Origin: Spirochaetaceae bacterium
GTDB lineage: Bacteria > Myxococcota_A > UBA9160 > UBA4427
NCBI GenBank assembly: GCA_020632655.1
Contig: JACKFD010000012.1
Span: 93,800 to 157,799 of the forward strand
Direction of reading: 5' to 3'
DNA: 64,000 nt
The number at the start of each line of letters is the position of its first letter. The stretch's first letter is position 1. The notes under the pieces are model-generated. The model had not been told where the DNA came from. It did not search any database and saw only the letters and a list, made by a program, of their open reading frames with translations. The position numbers were made by a program, and so were the translations under genes. This document shows positions 1 to 7,454 of the stretch, one piece after another.

Positions 1-1257
1 GACGTATCCGCGGAGGTAGGAGAAGGTGAGCGTCGCCCGGCTCGCGCCCGAGAGGTCGACCGCCCGGCGCGCGCCCCGATTCGAGAAGGTCGTGTAGCCC
101 GAGAAGGGCGTGCCGATCCGGAGGCAGAGCCCCGCGGCGCATCGGTTGCTGCTGACCGTCGTGTAGTCGGTCGAGTAGCCGTTCGACTCGCCTACCTCGA
201 TCCAGTCGCCGGACCAGCTCCGGGTGCCGTTGTTGCCCGAGTAGGAGTAGGTGTCGAACTCGTCGCGGACGGTCTCGACGCCGGGCGCCTGGAAATAGAG
301 CGTCGTCGGCTCCCCGGCCCCGACCTGGTACACGCCGTCGGTCACCGAGAGCTCGACGGCGCCCGCACTCGGATGCACGAGTCCGACCCGGACCCGACCA
401 TCGTCGTCGTCCGCGAAGACGTATCGGGCGCGCCCGCCACCGAGATCCGTCAAGTCCCCCTTGCCGCTCACCAGCGTCCAGGTGCCCTCGCCGGTCGAGG
501 TCGTGATCTCGATCGTGCCCATGTAGTCCGAGTCGCGGTCGTGCTCCGCGTTCTGCTTCTCGATCGTGATCTCGGCCCGGTCGCAGGTCGTGACCGTGGT
601 CGAGTGGTCGAGCGAGAAATGCGGAACGGACGTCTGGAGCTGGATCTGCAGGTAGTCGACCTTGATGTAGGCCTGGTAGCCGTAGTTGTCCTGGTTGACG
701 ACGAAGAGCGTGAAGCGGCCGTCGGCATCGAGGTAGCGGGACGGGTCGCTGGCGAGGGAGAAGGAGAGCATGCGGTCCCAGGTGCCAGACATGCGCCCGA
801 GGATCTCGTAGCGTCCGTCGCGATCGTTCCACGCGTAGACGAAGATCTCGTCCTCGCGATAGGCCTGAGACACCTCGATCCGGACGTCGATCGCGTCGAT
901 CGTCCTCGGGTCGTCGTCGAAGACCGCCTCGAAGAGCATCGCCGCGTTGTCACCCGCGCCCGGATCCCAGGTCCGATAGCGGTAGTTGTCCGAGCGCCGC
1001 AGGTAGGCCCGCTCGGTCGTGCTGGCGACGTTCCAGTTGGCCCAGCCGGGGATCGTGTCCCGCCGGGCGGGAAAGCGCGCCGACGCGATGTCCGAGTCGG
1101 ACATGTCGATCTCGCCGTCCATCGCCTGGAAGGAGACGAGTCCCGCACCCGCGGCAAGGGGCAGCGCGCCCGTCGCGAGACCGAGCAGCATGGCCGCGAC
1201 CCACGTCCCTCGTCGCACCCGCGGCGCGTTCCGTTCCGTGGCCGGCAGGTTCTGCAT
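1..1257 (-). CDS. Secreted surface protein, C-terminal part outside window
   Basis: Read on the minus strand from the ATG at 1257 with no stop to base 1, so 419 codons are visible and the C-terminus lies outside the window. The N-terminus is a signal peptide: basic residues about 13-16, a hydrophobic stretch about 19-38 and small residues near the likely cleavage site. The mature part is rich in Asp, Tyr, Ser and Thr, looks all-beta, and resembles secreted adhesin or MshQ-like beta-sandwich proteins. I recognise no catalytic motif. It is divergent from the ORF at 1485. Export is well supported; the function is unknown. Confidence 0.7.
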   Translation of the reverse strand, partial: MQNLPATERNAPRVRRGTWVAAMLLGLATGALPLAAGAGLVSFQAMDGEIDMSDSDIASARFPARRDTIPGWANWNVASTTERAYLRRSDNYRYRTWDPGAGDNAAMLFEAVFDDDPRTIDAIDVRIEVSQAYREDEIFVYAWNDRDGRYEILGRMSGTWDRMLSFSLASDPSRYLDADGRFTLFVVNQDNYGYQAYIKVDYLQIQLQTSVPHFSLDHSTTVTTCDRAEITIEKQNAEHDRDSDYMGTIEITTSTGEGTWTLVSGKGDLTDLGGGRARYVFADDDDGRVRVGLVHPSAGAVELSVTDGVYQVGAGEPTTLYFQAPGVETVRDEFDTYSYSGNNGTRSWSGDWIEVGESNGYSTDYTTVSSNRCAAGLCLRIGTPFSGYTTFSNRGARRAVDLSGASRATLTFSYLRGYV

Positions 1258-1484
1258 GGAGGCCGGATCGGGTTCGCGTGCGTCGATCTTGAAGCACGCA
1301 TCGGCCGGCGCGGCGCGTTCGTCGCGACCCGCGCCGTCCGCGCGAGACCGCAGGCGAAGTCCGGGTCCAGACTGGGCGGATCGGTCGAGCGCGAACGAGG
1401 AGATCCCCGGATGCGCGCGGAGCCCGACCGGGGTTGGCGTATGCTGCACGCGGCTCCTGCTCGGATGGAGGGCGTCGCGGCGCG

Positions 1485-1967
1485 ATGACGAGAACGGATC
1501 CCTCCGCCCGCGGCCCGCTCGTCGCGCGCCGCTTCGACGGCTGCGCGAGAGAGCTCGCGGCGCGTCGCATCCGGGTCCACCTCGAGTGTGATCCCGTCGA
1601 CGAGCCGCCCGCGACCGGACCGGCGATCACGGCCCTCGATGCGCTCGTCCGCTTCGTGCTCGACACGACGCCGGACGGCTGTGAAGTCTACGTCGCGACC
1701 CGAGGCGATCCCGGTGCGCCCGTTGCATCGGGATCCGGTGAGATCGTCGTTCGATGGCAGGTCGCCGGGGAGCGGGTCGCGGATCGGGGTATCGTGCCGA
1801 TCCGGCCGTTGCCGGGCGACGCGGACCGGCATGCGACGTCGCGCCGGGCCCGTCGGGTCGTGGCGCTCTTCGAGGCGCTCGCCTGGGAGCTCTCGCTCGG
1901 ATCGACGCCGGGGGGCGGCGAGCTCCTCGCGCGCGTACGGATCGGGCCGTCGGTCCATGACGGGTGA
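1485..1967 (+). CDS. Orphan protein resembling a degenerate histidine-kinase ATPase domain
   Basis: 160-residue protein starting MTRTDPS. An in-frame upstream start at 1434 would add 17 residues but gives a poor N-terminus. The layout recalls a GHKL/HATPase fold without a dimerisation domain. A helix-rich segment (about 45-65) ends in a V-Y-V-A-T strand, followed by strand GEIVVRW. Near the C-terminus, a helix (RRVVALFEALAWELSL) leads into a GGGELLARVRI strand, like the G2 box and last strand of such ATPases. The Asn of the N-box and the DxGxG motif are not evident, so ATP binding is doubtful. The stop lies inside a 40-bp tandem repeat. Confidence 0.5.
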   Translation: MTRTDPSARGPLVARRFDGCARELAARRIRVHLECDPVDEPPATGPAITALDALVRFVLDTTPDGCEVYVATRGDPGAPVASGSGEIVVRWQVAGERVADRGIVPIRPLPGDADRHATSRRARRVVALFEALAWELSLGSTPGGGELLARVRIGPSVHDG

Positions 1968-2080
1968 GTGTCGAGCGGGAACGAGATCCGGGACCCGTGG
2001 CGGGTGAGCGTCGAGCGGGAACGGGACCGGGGGCCCGTGGCGGGTGATCGTCGAGCGGGAACGGGACCGGGGGTCCGTAT
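1961..2080. repeat. 40-bp direct tandem repeat, three copies
   Basis: Three head-to-tail copies start at 1961, 2001 and 2041, each beginning CGGGTGA. They differ at a few positions, and the third diverges at its last bases. The stop codon of the preceding gene (1965-1967) lies in copy 1, so the array starts at the gene's end and fills the space to the next gene. The period is not a multiple of three and the copies are direct, so they form no simple hairpin array. Confidence 0.85.
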
Positions 2081-2177
2081 CCGAATCGGAGCGGGCCGCG
2101 TAGGGGGGATCGTGCGGAACGATTCCGCCATGCGGACCCGGGGTGGGCCGCGTGGGGATGCCGGGAGAGCAGGCGAC

Positions 2178-2972
2178 ATGGTGAACGATGGGGCGGAGCG
2201 CGGCCGGGGTGGCGCCGCGGACGGTGGGAGGCGGAACGGGGTCGGTCGGCTCCGGCTGCTCGCCGTCGTGGTCGGGTTGGTGGCGCTCGTCCTGCTGGGG
2301 CGCCAGGCGGGCGCCTTGATCCCGCGCTTCGCCGAGTGGGTCGAGGGCCTCGGCCTGCTCGGGCCCGTCGTCTTCGTCGCGGGCTATGCGCTCGCGGTCG
2401 TGGCCTTCGTGCCGGGGTCGCTGCTCACGCTCGCAGCAGGGGCGCTCTTCGGCGTCCTCGAAGGCGTGGTCTACGTCTTCGTGGCGGCGGTGGTCGGCTC
2501 GACGCTGGCCTTCCTGCTGGCGCGCCACGGGGCGCGAGCGGCGGTCGAGCGTCGCATCGAGGGTGACGCGCGCTTCGCCTCGATCGATCGCGCCGTGGGA
2601 CGGGAAGGTCGCAAGATCGTCTTCCTGCTCCGGCTCTCTCCCGTCTTCCCGTTCAACCTGTTGAACTACGCCCTGGGGCTCACGCAGGTCCGGCTGTGGG
2701 ACTACCTGCTCGCCTCCGTCGGCATGCTGCCCGGAACGATCCTGTACGTGTACGCGGGCAAGCTCGCCGGCGACGTCGCCGCCGCGGCCGGCGGCGCCAC
2801 CGTGGAGCGTGGTCCGGGCCATTGGATCGTCACGGTTCTCGGGCTCGTCGCGACGGCCGTCGTGACGCTCCTGGTCACGCGCATCGCGCGCCGCGCCCTC
2901 GACGAGGCGACCGGCTCCTCCGAGGCGGTCGCCTCTCCGCCGGTCGATTCGAGGACCGGTCCGCTCGCCTAG
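2178..2972 (+). CDS. TVP38/TMEM64 (VTT domain) integral membrane protein
   Basis: 264-residue membrane protein of the SNARE-associated/VTT (DedA superfamily) type. After a basic N-terminus comes a first transmembrane helix (about 30-48). The core follows with the family-typical motif F-V-P-G-S-L-L-T-L-A-A-G-A-L-F-G, a re-entrant-like region, an R-F block and FPFNLLNYALGLT. A final helix precedes a basic tail. I chose the ATG at 2178, preceded by GGGAGAG; a longer in-frame N-terminus back to 1968 runs through the tandem repeat and is unlikely. Seventy-eight bases before an FAD-disulfide oxidoreductase, a common partner of VTT proteins. The transported lipid or solute is unknown. Confidence 0.85.
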   Translation: MVNDGAERGRGGAADGGRRNGVGRLRLLAVVVGLVALVLLGRQAGALIPRFAEWVEGLGLLGPVVFVAGYALAVVAFVPGSLLTLAAGALFGVLEGVVYVFVAAVVGSTLAFLLARHGARAAVERRIEGDARFASIDRAVGREGRKIVFLLRLSPVFPFNLLNYALGLTQVRLWDYLLASVGMLPGTILYVYAGKLAGDVAAAAGGATVERGPGHWIVTVLGLVATAVVTLLVTRIARRALDEATGSSEAVASPPVDSRTGPLA

Positions 2973-3050
2973 CACGAGCCGACGCTCCCGTTACGTCCCT
3001 GCGGCGGGGCCCGGACCCGCCCGTTCGCGATCGAGGAAGGGAAATCCGAC

Positions 3051-4589
3051 ATGTCGAGTCGAGTCGTCGTCGAGCCTCAGGACGAATGGAACGAACGCCT
3101 CGTACGCAACGTGCACCCGCCGGATTGGCGCAATCCCACGCCGAGCGGTCGCTACGACCTCGTCGTGGTCGGCGCGGGCACGGGCGGGCTGATCACGGCG
3201 CTCGTCGCCTCGAGCCTCGGTGCGCGGGTGGCCCTCGTGGAACGACACCTGATGGGGGGGGACTGCCTGAACGTCGGCTGCGTGCCGTCGAAGGCGCTGA
3301 TCCGCGCCGCGCGGCAGGTCCACTCGGCGCGGGAGGCCGCGGCCTACGGCCTGCCCGAGCCGCCCGCCGACGCCGTCGACTTCAAGGAGGTGATGCGTCG
3401 CGTGCGGGAGATCCGTGCACGCATCAGCCACGAGGACTCGGCAGAACGCTATGCGAAGGAGTTCGACATCGACGTCTTCCTCGGGACGGCGCGATTCGTC
3501 GCGGCCGGTCGCGTCGAGGTCGACGGGCAGGTCCTCGACTGGCGCCGAGCCGTGATCGCGACGGGGGCGCGAGCGGTCGCACCCCCGATTCCCGGCCTCG
3601 CCGAGGCCGGCTACCTCGACAACGAGAGCGTCTTCGGACTGGTCGAGCTTCCGCGGCGGCTGGCCGTGATCGGCGGTGGCCCGATCGGCTGCGAGCTCGC
3701 CCAGTCCTTCCGTCGCCTCGGCGCCCGTGTCACGCTGCTCGAACGGGCGGAGCGGATCCTGACGCGCGAGGACCCCGAGGCCGCGGCGATCGTGCAGGCG
3801 GCGATCGTGCGGGACGGCGTCGAGCTCGCCCTGGGCGACGCGATCGAACGGGTCGAGCGCTTCGTGGGCGGGAAGCGACTGCATCTGCGTGGGGCCGATG
3901 GCTCGACGCGCGTGCTCGAGGTCGACGAGATCCTCGTCGGCGTCGGCCGCGCGCCGAACGTCGAGGATCTGGGGCTCGAGCGGGTCGGCGTCGAGTTCGA
4001 TCCGCGGGAGGGCGTGCGGGTCGACGACGGCTTGCGCACGACGAATCGGCGGATCTGGGCCGTGGGTGACGTCTGCATGCAGTGGAAGTTCACGCATGCC
4101 GCCGACGCCGCCGCGAAGATCGTCGTGCAGAACGCACTCTTCGCGCTCGGCCCCCTCGGTCGCAAGAAGGTGTCGGACCTCGTGATGCCCTGGTGCACCT
4201 ACACCGAGCCCGAGCTCGCACACGTCGGGCTTCATGCCCACGCCGCCGCGGCGCAGGGCCTCGAGATCGACACCTATCGAGTCCCGCTCTCCGAGGTGAA
4301 TCGGGCGGTGACGGACGGCCAGGAGGAGGGCCTCGTGCAGATCCACGTGCGCCGGGGTAGCGACCGCATCGTCGGTGCGACCGTCGTCGCGGCCCACGCC
4401 GGCGATCTCGTCACCCAGCTGACGATCGCGATCCAGCACGGCCTGGGGCTCGGCGCCTTCACGAGCATCATCTACCCCTATCCGACCCAGGGCGAAGCGA
4501 TCAAGCGAGCGGCGGGGGCCTACACGCGGACGAGGCTGAGCCCGCTCGTGAAGAAGATCCTCGCGCAGTGGATCGCCTGGCGGTGCTGA
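3051..4589 (+). CDS. Mercuric-reductase-like FAD/NAD(P) disulfide oxidoreductase
   Basis: 512-residue class I flavoprotein disulfide reductase. FAD-binding GAGTGG lies at about 41-46. The redox pair C72 and C77 sits in the CLNVGCVPSK signature. The NAD(P)-binding GGGPIGCE lies at about 205-212, a second FAD motif (VGDVC) at about 340, and the dimerisation domain fills the C-terminus. The usual C-terminal His-Pro catalytic position reads Y-P-Y-P-T-Q-G-E, as in mercuric reductase-like enzymes. There is no N-terminal HMA domain and no C-terminal Cys pair, so true mercury reduction is unlikely. It follows a VTT gene and faces a DUF547 gene, a trio I recall as recurrent; the substrate is unknown. 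Confidence 0.88.
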   Translation: MSSRVVVEPQDEWNERLVRNVHPPDWRNPTPSGRYDLVVVGAGTGGLITALVASSLGARVALVERHLMGGDCLNVGCVPSKALIRAARQVHSAREAAAYGLPEPPADAVDFKEVMRRVREIRARISHEDSAERYAKEFDIDVFLGTARFVAAGRVEVDGQVLDWRRAVIATGARAVAPPIPGLAEAGYLDNESVFGLVELPRRLAVIGGGPIGCELAQSFRRLGARVTLLERAERILTREDPEAAAIVQAAIVRDGVELALGDAIERVERFVGGKRLHLRGADGSTRVLEVDEILVGVGRAPNVEDLGLERVGVEFDPREGVRVDDGLRTTNRRIWAVGDVCMQWKFTHAADAAAKIVVQNALFALGPLGRKKVSDLVMPWCTYTEPELAHVGLHAHAAAAQGLEIDTYRVPLSEVNRAVTDGQEEGLVQIHVRRGSDRIVGATVVAAHAGDLVTQLTIAIQHGLGLGAFTSIIYPYPTQGEAIKRAAGAYTRTRLSPLVKKILAQWIAWRC

Positions 4590-4611
4590 TCCGGCCGTCG
4601 AGCGCCGAGGC

Positions 4612-5580
4612 CTACGGTGCCCCGGTCGCATCTGCGGCGTGGGCGAGGTCGTTGAGCGACCAGTCGTAGTCGAGATAGCGCTTGCGCGCTCTCCGCCCCG
4701 GGCCACGGAGCCAGGCGGCGTCCTCCGCGGGCACGTGGCGCGCGATCGTCTCGAGCACGCCGCCGGTCGTCTCGAAGTCCTCCTCGAACCAGTCGAAGAT
4801 CCGCGAGAGGGAGACGACCCGCGCGTCCCGATCGATCGCGACGCCCTTCTCCGGGCTCGCGAGCCAACGCCGCATGGCGGCATCGAGGTCCGTATCCAGT
4901 CGATCCGGCCGGAAGGGCGTCCGGGCCAGCGGTGGGCAGGAGGTCGAGGCGCAGACGATGGCCGCGTGGATCCGTGGCTCGCCCTGACGGCGCAGGATCT
5001 CGTGCTCGATCGAGCCGAGGGAGCGCTCGACGCCTTCGATCGTCGCGACGCGCAGGTCCCAGACCGGCGAGAAGAAGGAGCCGATGTCGCGGATGCTGTC
5101 GATCGGTCGATGCGCGCGAACGAGCTCGATGGTCAGGATGTTGTAGGCGTTGATCCAGAAGGCGAGGCGGGCGGGTCGGCCCAGTCGGCTGGGGCGAGCG
5201 GCGCGGATCTGTTCGACGAGGAGGGGCCAGTCGGCATCGCCGTCGAGCGCTTCGTAGTCGACGCGCGTGCCCGCCGGATCGTCGACCGCCCGCGTATGTC
5301 GGGTGAGCAGGCGGGCGTAGAGCGCGAGGTCGAAGCCGGCCTCGACTTCGGGATCGACCGTCACGCTTTCCGGCGTGCGCGGGTCGGAGTCGGGTCCTGT
5401 GCTCGGCGGCGTGCGCGGGTCGGAGACGTCTGCGCGGGCGACCTCGAGCGGCATCAGCCCCACGAGTGCGAGGCACGCCAGTAGAAGGCCTGCCGTGCGC
5501 CGCCGGTCGATGCGTCGTCGCGGGGCAGGGCCGATCCGGTGCGATGCGTGTGCGCGAGGGGAGCGAGGATCCGTCGGCAT
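4612..5580 (-). CDS. Secreted DUF547 protein
   Basis: 322 residues from an ATG at 5580, preceded by GGAGGG about nine bases upstream. It has a signal peptide (basic region then a Leu/Ala-rich helix at about 29-45) followed by a DUF547 domain: LAFWINAYNILTIE, an FFSPVWDL block and IHAAIVCASTSCPPL with conserved Cys. DUF547 has a transglutaminase-like fold, but I would not assign an enzyme activity. It converges with the FAD oxidoreductase, 22 bases apart, and diverges from the cytochrome c lipoprotein gene. The same protein families cluster elsewhere with VTT proteins, suggesting a shared envelope redox role (inference). Confidence 0.83.
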   Translation of the reverse strand: MPTDPRSPRAHASHRIGPAPRRRIDRRRTAGLLLACLALVGLMPLEVARADVSDPRTPPSTGPDSDPRTPESVTVDPEVEAGFDLALYARLLTRHTRAVDDPAGTRVDYEALDGDADWPLLVEQIRAARPSRLGRPARLAFWINAYNILTIELVRAHRPIDSIRDIGSFFSPVWDLRVATIEGVERSLGSIEHEILRRQGEPRIHAAIVCASTSCPPLARTPFRPDRLDTDLDAAMRRWLASPEKGVAIDRDARVVSLSRIFDWFEEDFETTGGVLETIARHVPAEDAAWLRGPGRRARKRYLDYDWSLNDLAHAADATGAP

Positions 5581-5693
5581 GCTGGAGATCCCTCCGGTCC
5601 AGGGCGCGAGGGCGAGGGCTTCGAGAGTGGCACGTCGAGCACGCGAGCGGAATGCCTCGAGGAGGGATTGCTGGCGACCTCGCGCTCGGGGGA

Positions 5694-5699
5694 TATGCT
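5694..5699 (+). promoter_or_regulatory. Candidate -10 element (TATGCT) before the cytochrome c gene
   Basis: TATGCT lies 27 bases before the GTG start of the cytochrome gene and fits the TAnnCT element seen before several genes here. No good -35 lies 16-18 bases upstream. AGGAGG at 5715-5720 gives a normal leader. Confidence 0.35.
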
Positions 5700-5726
5700 C
5701 CGCCGCGCAACGGCAGGAGGACAGAC

Positions 5727-6245
5727 GTGGTGGAGCGTGAAGCGGTCGGCGCGAGCGAGCGGAGGGCGAGTGCGGTGGGTCGTCGCGGCGTCGGTCCGAC
5801 GTCGATCCGAGTGCTCGGAACGCTCGTCGTCGGCGGACTGCTGACGCTCGCCGGATGCTCGGACGATGCTGGCGATGCGGCGTCGACGACCCGCGCGCCG
5901 GGCGCCGAGCGTCCCGCTCCGATGCCGGCGCCTTCCAGTCCGTCTGCTCCCGCCGCCGGGGCACCCGCGGCGAGCGCGCCGCGGAGCGAGGCCGAGCTCG
6001 TGGAGGCCGGCCGGGGCGTCTACAACGCCAACTGCATCGCCTGCCACAACATGGATCCGACGCAGGACGGTGCGCTCGGACCGGCCGTCGCCGGTGCGTC
6101 CCCCGCGCTGCTCGAGGCGCGTGTGCTGCGGGGCGAGTATCCCGAGGGCTACGTGCCGAAGCGCAACACGCGCGTGATGGTGCCGCTGCCCCATCTCGAA
6201 CCGAAGCTGCCCGAGCTCGCGGCCTACCTCGCCTCGCTCGACTGA
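5727..6245 (+). CDS. Cytochrome c lipoprotein
   Basis: 172 residues from GTG 5727, chosen because AGGAGG (5715-5720) lies six bases upstream; GTG 5730 would also fit. It is a bacterial lipoprotein: a hydrophobic helix ends in the lipobox LAGC at about residue 35-38. A Pro/Ala-rich linker is followed by one c-type haem site, CIACH at about 109-113, in a small class I cytochrome domain, with a later Met as possible sixth ligand (RVMVPLPHL). It should act as a membrane-tethered periplasmic electron carrier. It converges with a PuuD-like membrane protein gene, sharing the terminator between them. Confidence 0.87.
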   Translation: MVEREAVGASERRASAVGRRGVGPTSIRVLGTLVVGGLLTLAGCSDDAGDAASTTRAPGAERPAPMPAPSSPSAPAAGAPAASAPRSEAELVEAGRGVYNANCIACHNMDPTQDGALGPAVAGASPALLEARVLRGEYPEGYVPKRNTRVMVPLPHLEPKLPELAAYLASLD

Positions 6246-6292
6246 GTCGGCCGTCGACGGCGCGCGTCGCGAGAAGACGAGATCGCGAAAGC

Positions 6293-6329
6293 AAAGGGCC
6301 CGCCCGGCACGAGCCGGGCGGGCCCTTCT
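6293..6329. terminator. Strong bidirectional intrinsic terminator
   Basis: A perfect 13-bp GC stem (6296-6308 with 6313-6325) closes a four-base loop. It is followed on the plus strand by TTCTATTT and preceded by AAA, so it can end transcription from both sides. It lies between the converging cytochrome c and PuuD-like genes. This is the clearest terminator in the window. Confidence 0.85.
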
Positions 6330-6353
6330 ATTTCGGATCGCGGCGTCCGCGGC

Positions 6354-7064
6354 TCAGCTGTTGAGCAGCGAGCCCACGAGGTAGAGCACGAGCCAGAGGG
6401 CGAGGCCGCCGTGGATCGTGCCCGAGACCGTCGTCAGCGGCTTCTGCGTCGCGGCGCCGGGCCCGATCAGACCGTTCACCTCGACCGCGAGGATGATCGC
6501 GCCGGCGACGACCCAGTAGAGCAGGTCGTTCGTGCCCGACAGGAAGCCCGGCAGGTTCGCCGCCGAGATCATGAAGAAGAGCATCGGGATCGAGAAGAGC
6601 GTGTTGGTCCGCGAGGCCATGCCGGCCTTGCCGCCGCGCGCCGCCGCCTCGGGAATCGGCTGACCGCCGCCGGCGACCTGCTCCGCGTTCTTGATCACGA
6701 CCTGCTGGGCCGGCCAGATCACGAACCAGACGTTGAACCACATGAGCGTGCCCATGATGCCGCCCGTGAGGATCTTGGTCATGTAGCCGTCGGAGAGCGG
6801 GATGCCGAGATGGCCGAAGCGATAGAGGACGATCGTCCAGCCCGACAGGAAGGTGAACATCGCACCCCATCGGAACCACCACAGCGCGTTCGGCACCAGG
6901 CCCCGGGTCATCGCACCCTTCGCCTGCCCCCCGAGCTCGCTGCCGAAGAAGGGCGTCTGGATGAAGTTGAAGTAGTAGAGGACGCCGATCCAGGTGACGC
7001 CGGCGAGCACGTGGAGCCAGCGCAGCAGGACTTCGATCCCGTTGCCGGAAGTGATCAGATCCAT
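6354..7064 (-). CDS. PuuD-like (urate hydroxylase membrane-domain family) protein
   Basis: 236-residue polytopic membrane protein with about five to six hydrophobic helices and conserved LLRWLHVLAGVTWIGVLYY and NVWFVIWPAQQ segments. These match the N-terminal membrane domain of PuuD-type proteins (formerly DUF989). Full-length PuuD carries a C-terminal cytochrome c domain; this protein ends at the last helix (VLYLVGSLLNS) with no CxxCH. AAGGAAA lies upstream of the ATG. The neighbouring lipoprotein cytochrome could supply the haem in trans (inference from adjacency). Urate oxidation itself is not supported: no purine genes are nearby. Confidence 0.78.
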   Translation of the reverse strand: MDLITSGNGIEVLLRWLHVLAGVTWIGVLYYFNFIQTPFFGSELGGQAKGAMTRGLVPNALWWFRWGAMFTFLSGWTIVLYRFGHLGIPLSDGYMTKILTGGIMGTLMWFNVWFVIWPAQQVVIKNAEQVAGGGQPIPEAAARGGKAGMASRTNTLFSIPMLFFMISAANLPGFLSGTNDLLYWVVAGAIILAVEVNGLIGPGAATQKPLTTVSGTIHGGLALWLVLYLVGSLLNS

Positions 7065-7454
7065 GGGCAGTTTCCTTTCATCTCATCCAGGTCGGGGCGG
7101 TCGGTCGATTCGCGACGGCCCGAGGCAGGCCGTCCGTGGGCGCGCCATGTCCTCGAATGTCACATCCCCGAAGGCAGGTTCGCGAGCCCCCATTCTATCC
7201 GTCCGATCCCGGGAATCTAGGGGCATCACCGCATCGGATCGCAGGTCGATCGGTTCGGGCTCGTCGCACGAGAGGTGATTCGGGCCCGGCGCGCGCGAGA
7301 TCGCCGATCGATCGCGACGCATCGATCCCGCGATCCGATCGGGGAGGGCGGATCCGATCGATCGTCTATTCTCCCGCGCTCGGCGGATCGATGGGGGTCG
7401 TGACCGAGGGGGAAGCACGCCGGGTGTGGCGCCGGGGCGTGCGAGGTGGAGTCG
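7065..7454. other. 390-bp divergent intergenic region
   Basis: No convincing ORF or RNA. It must hold the promoters of the PuuD-like gene (minus) and metG (plus). A TATTCT at 7367-7372 is a candidate -10 for metG, with no clear -35. The segment from about 7200 to 7395 is unusually rich in GATC (about 13 sites), partly as overlapping GATCGATC. Confidence 0.5.

Noticed and set aside
468..2975. 835-codon minus-strand frame over the first three kilobases
   Set aside because: Opposes the ATPase-like and VTT genes and is out of frame with the real secreted-protein gene; Arg/Pro-rich without domains.
3051..4589. True mercuric reductase (merA)
   Set aside because: No HMA domain, no C-terminal Cys pair, and no mer genes nearby.
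6354..7064. Functional urate hydroxylase
   Set aside because: Cytochrome domain missing and no purine genes; only the membrane-domain family can be stated.
7446..7454. GTG start of metG at 7446
   Set aside because: Adds three residues, and its ribosome site overlaps the codon; ATG 7455 has better spacing.
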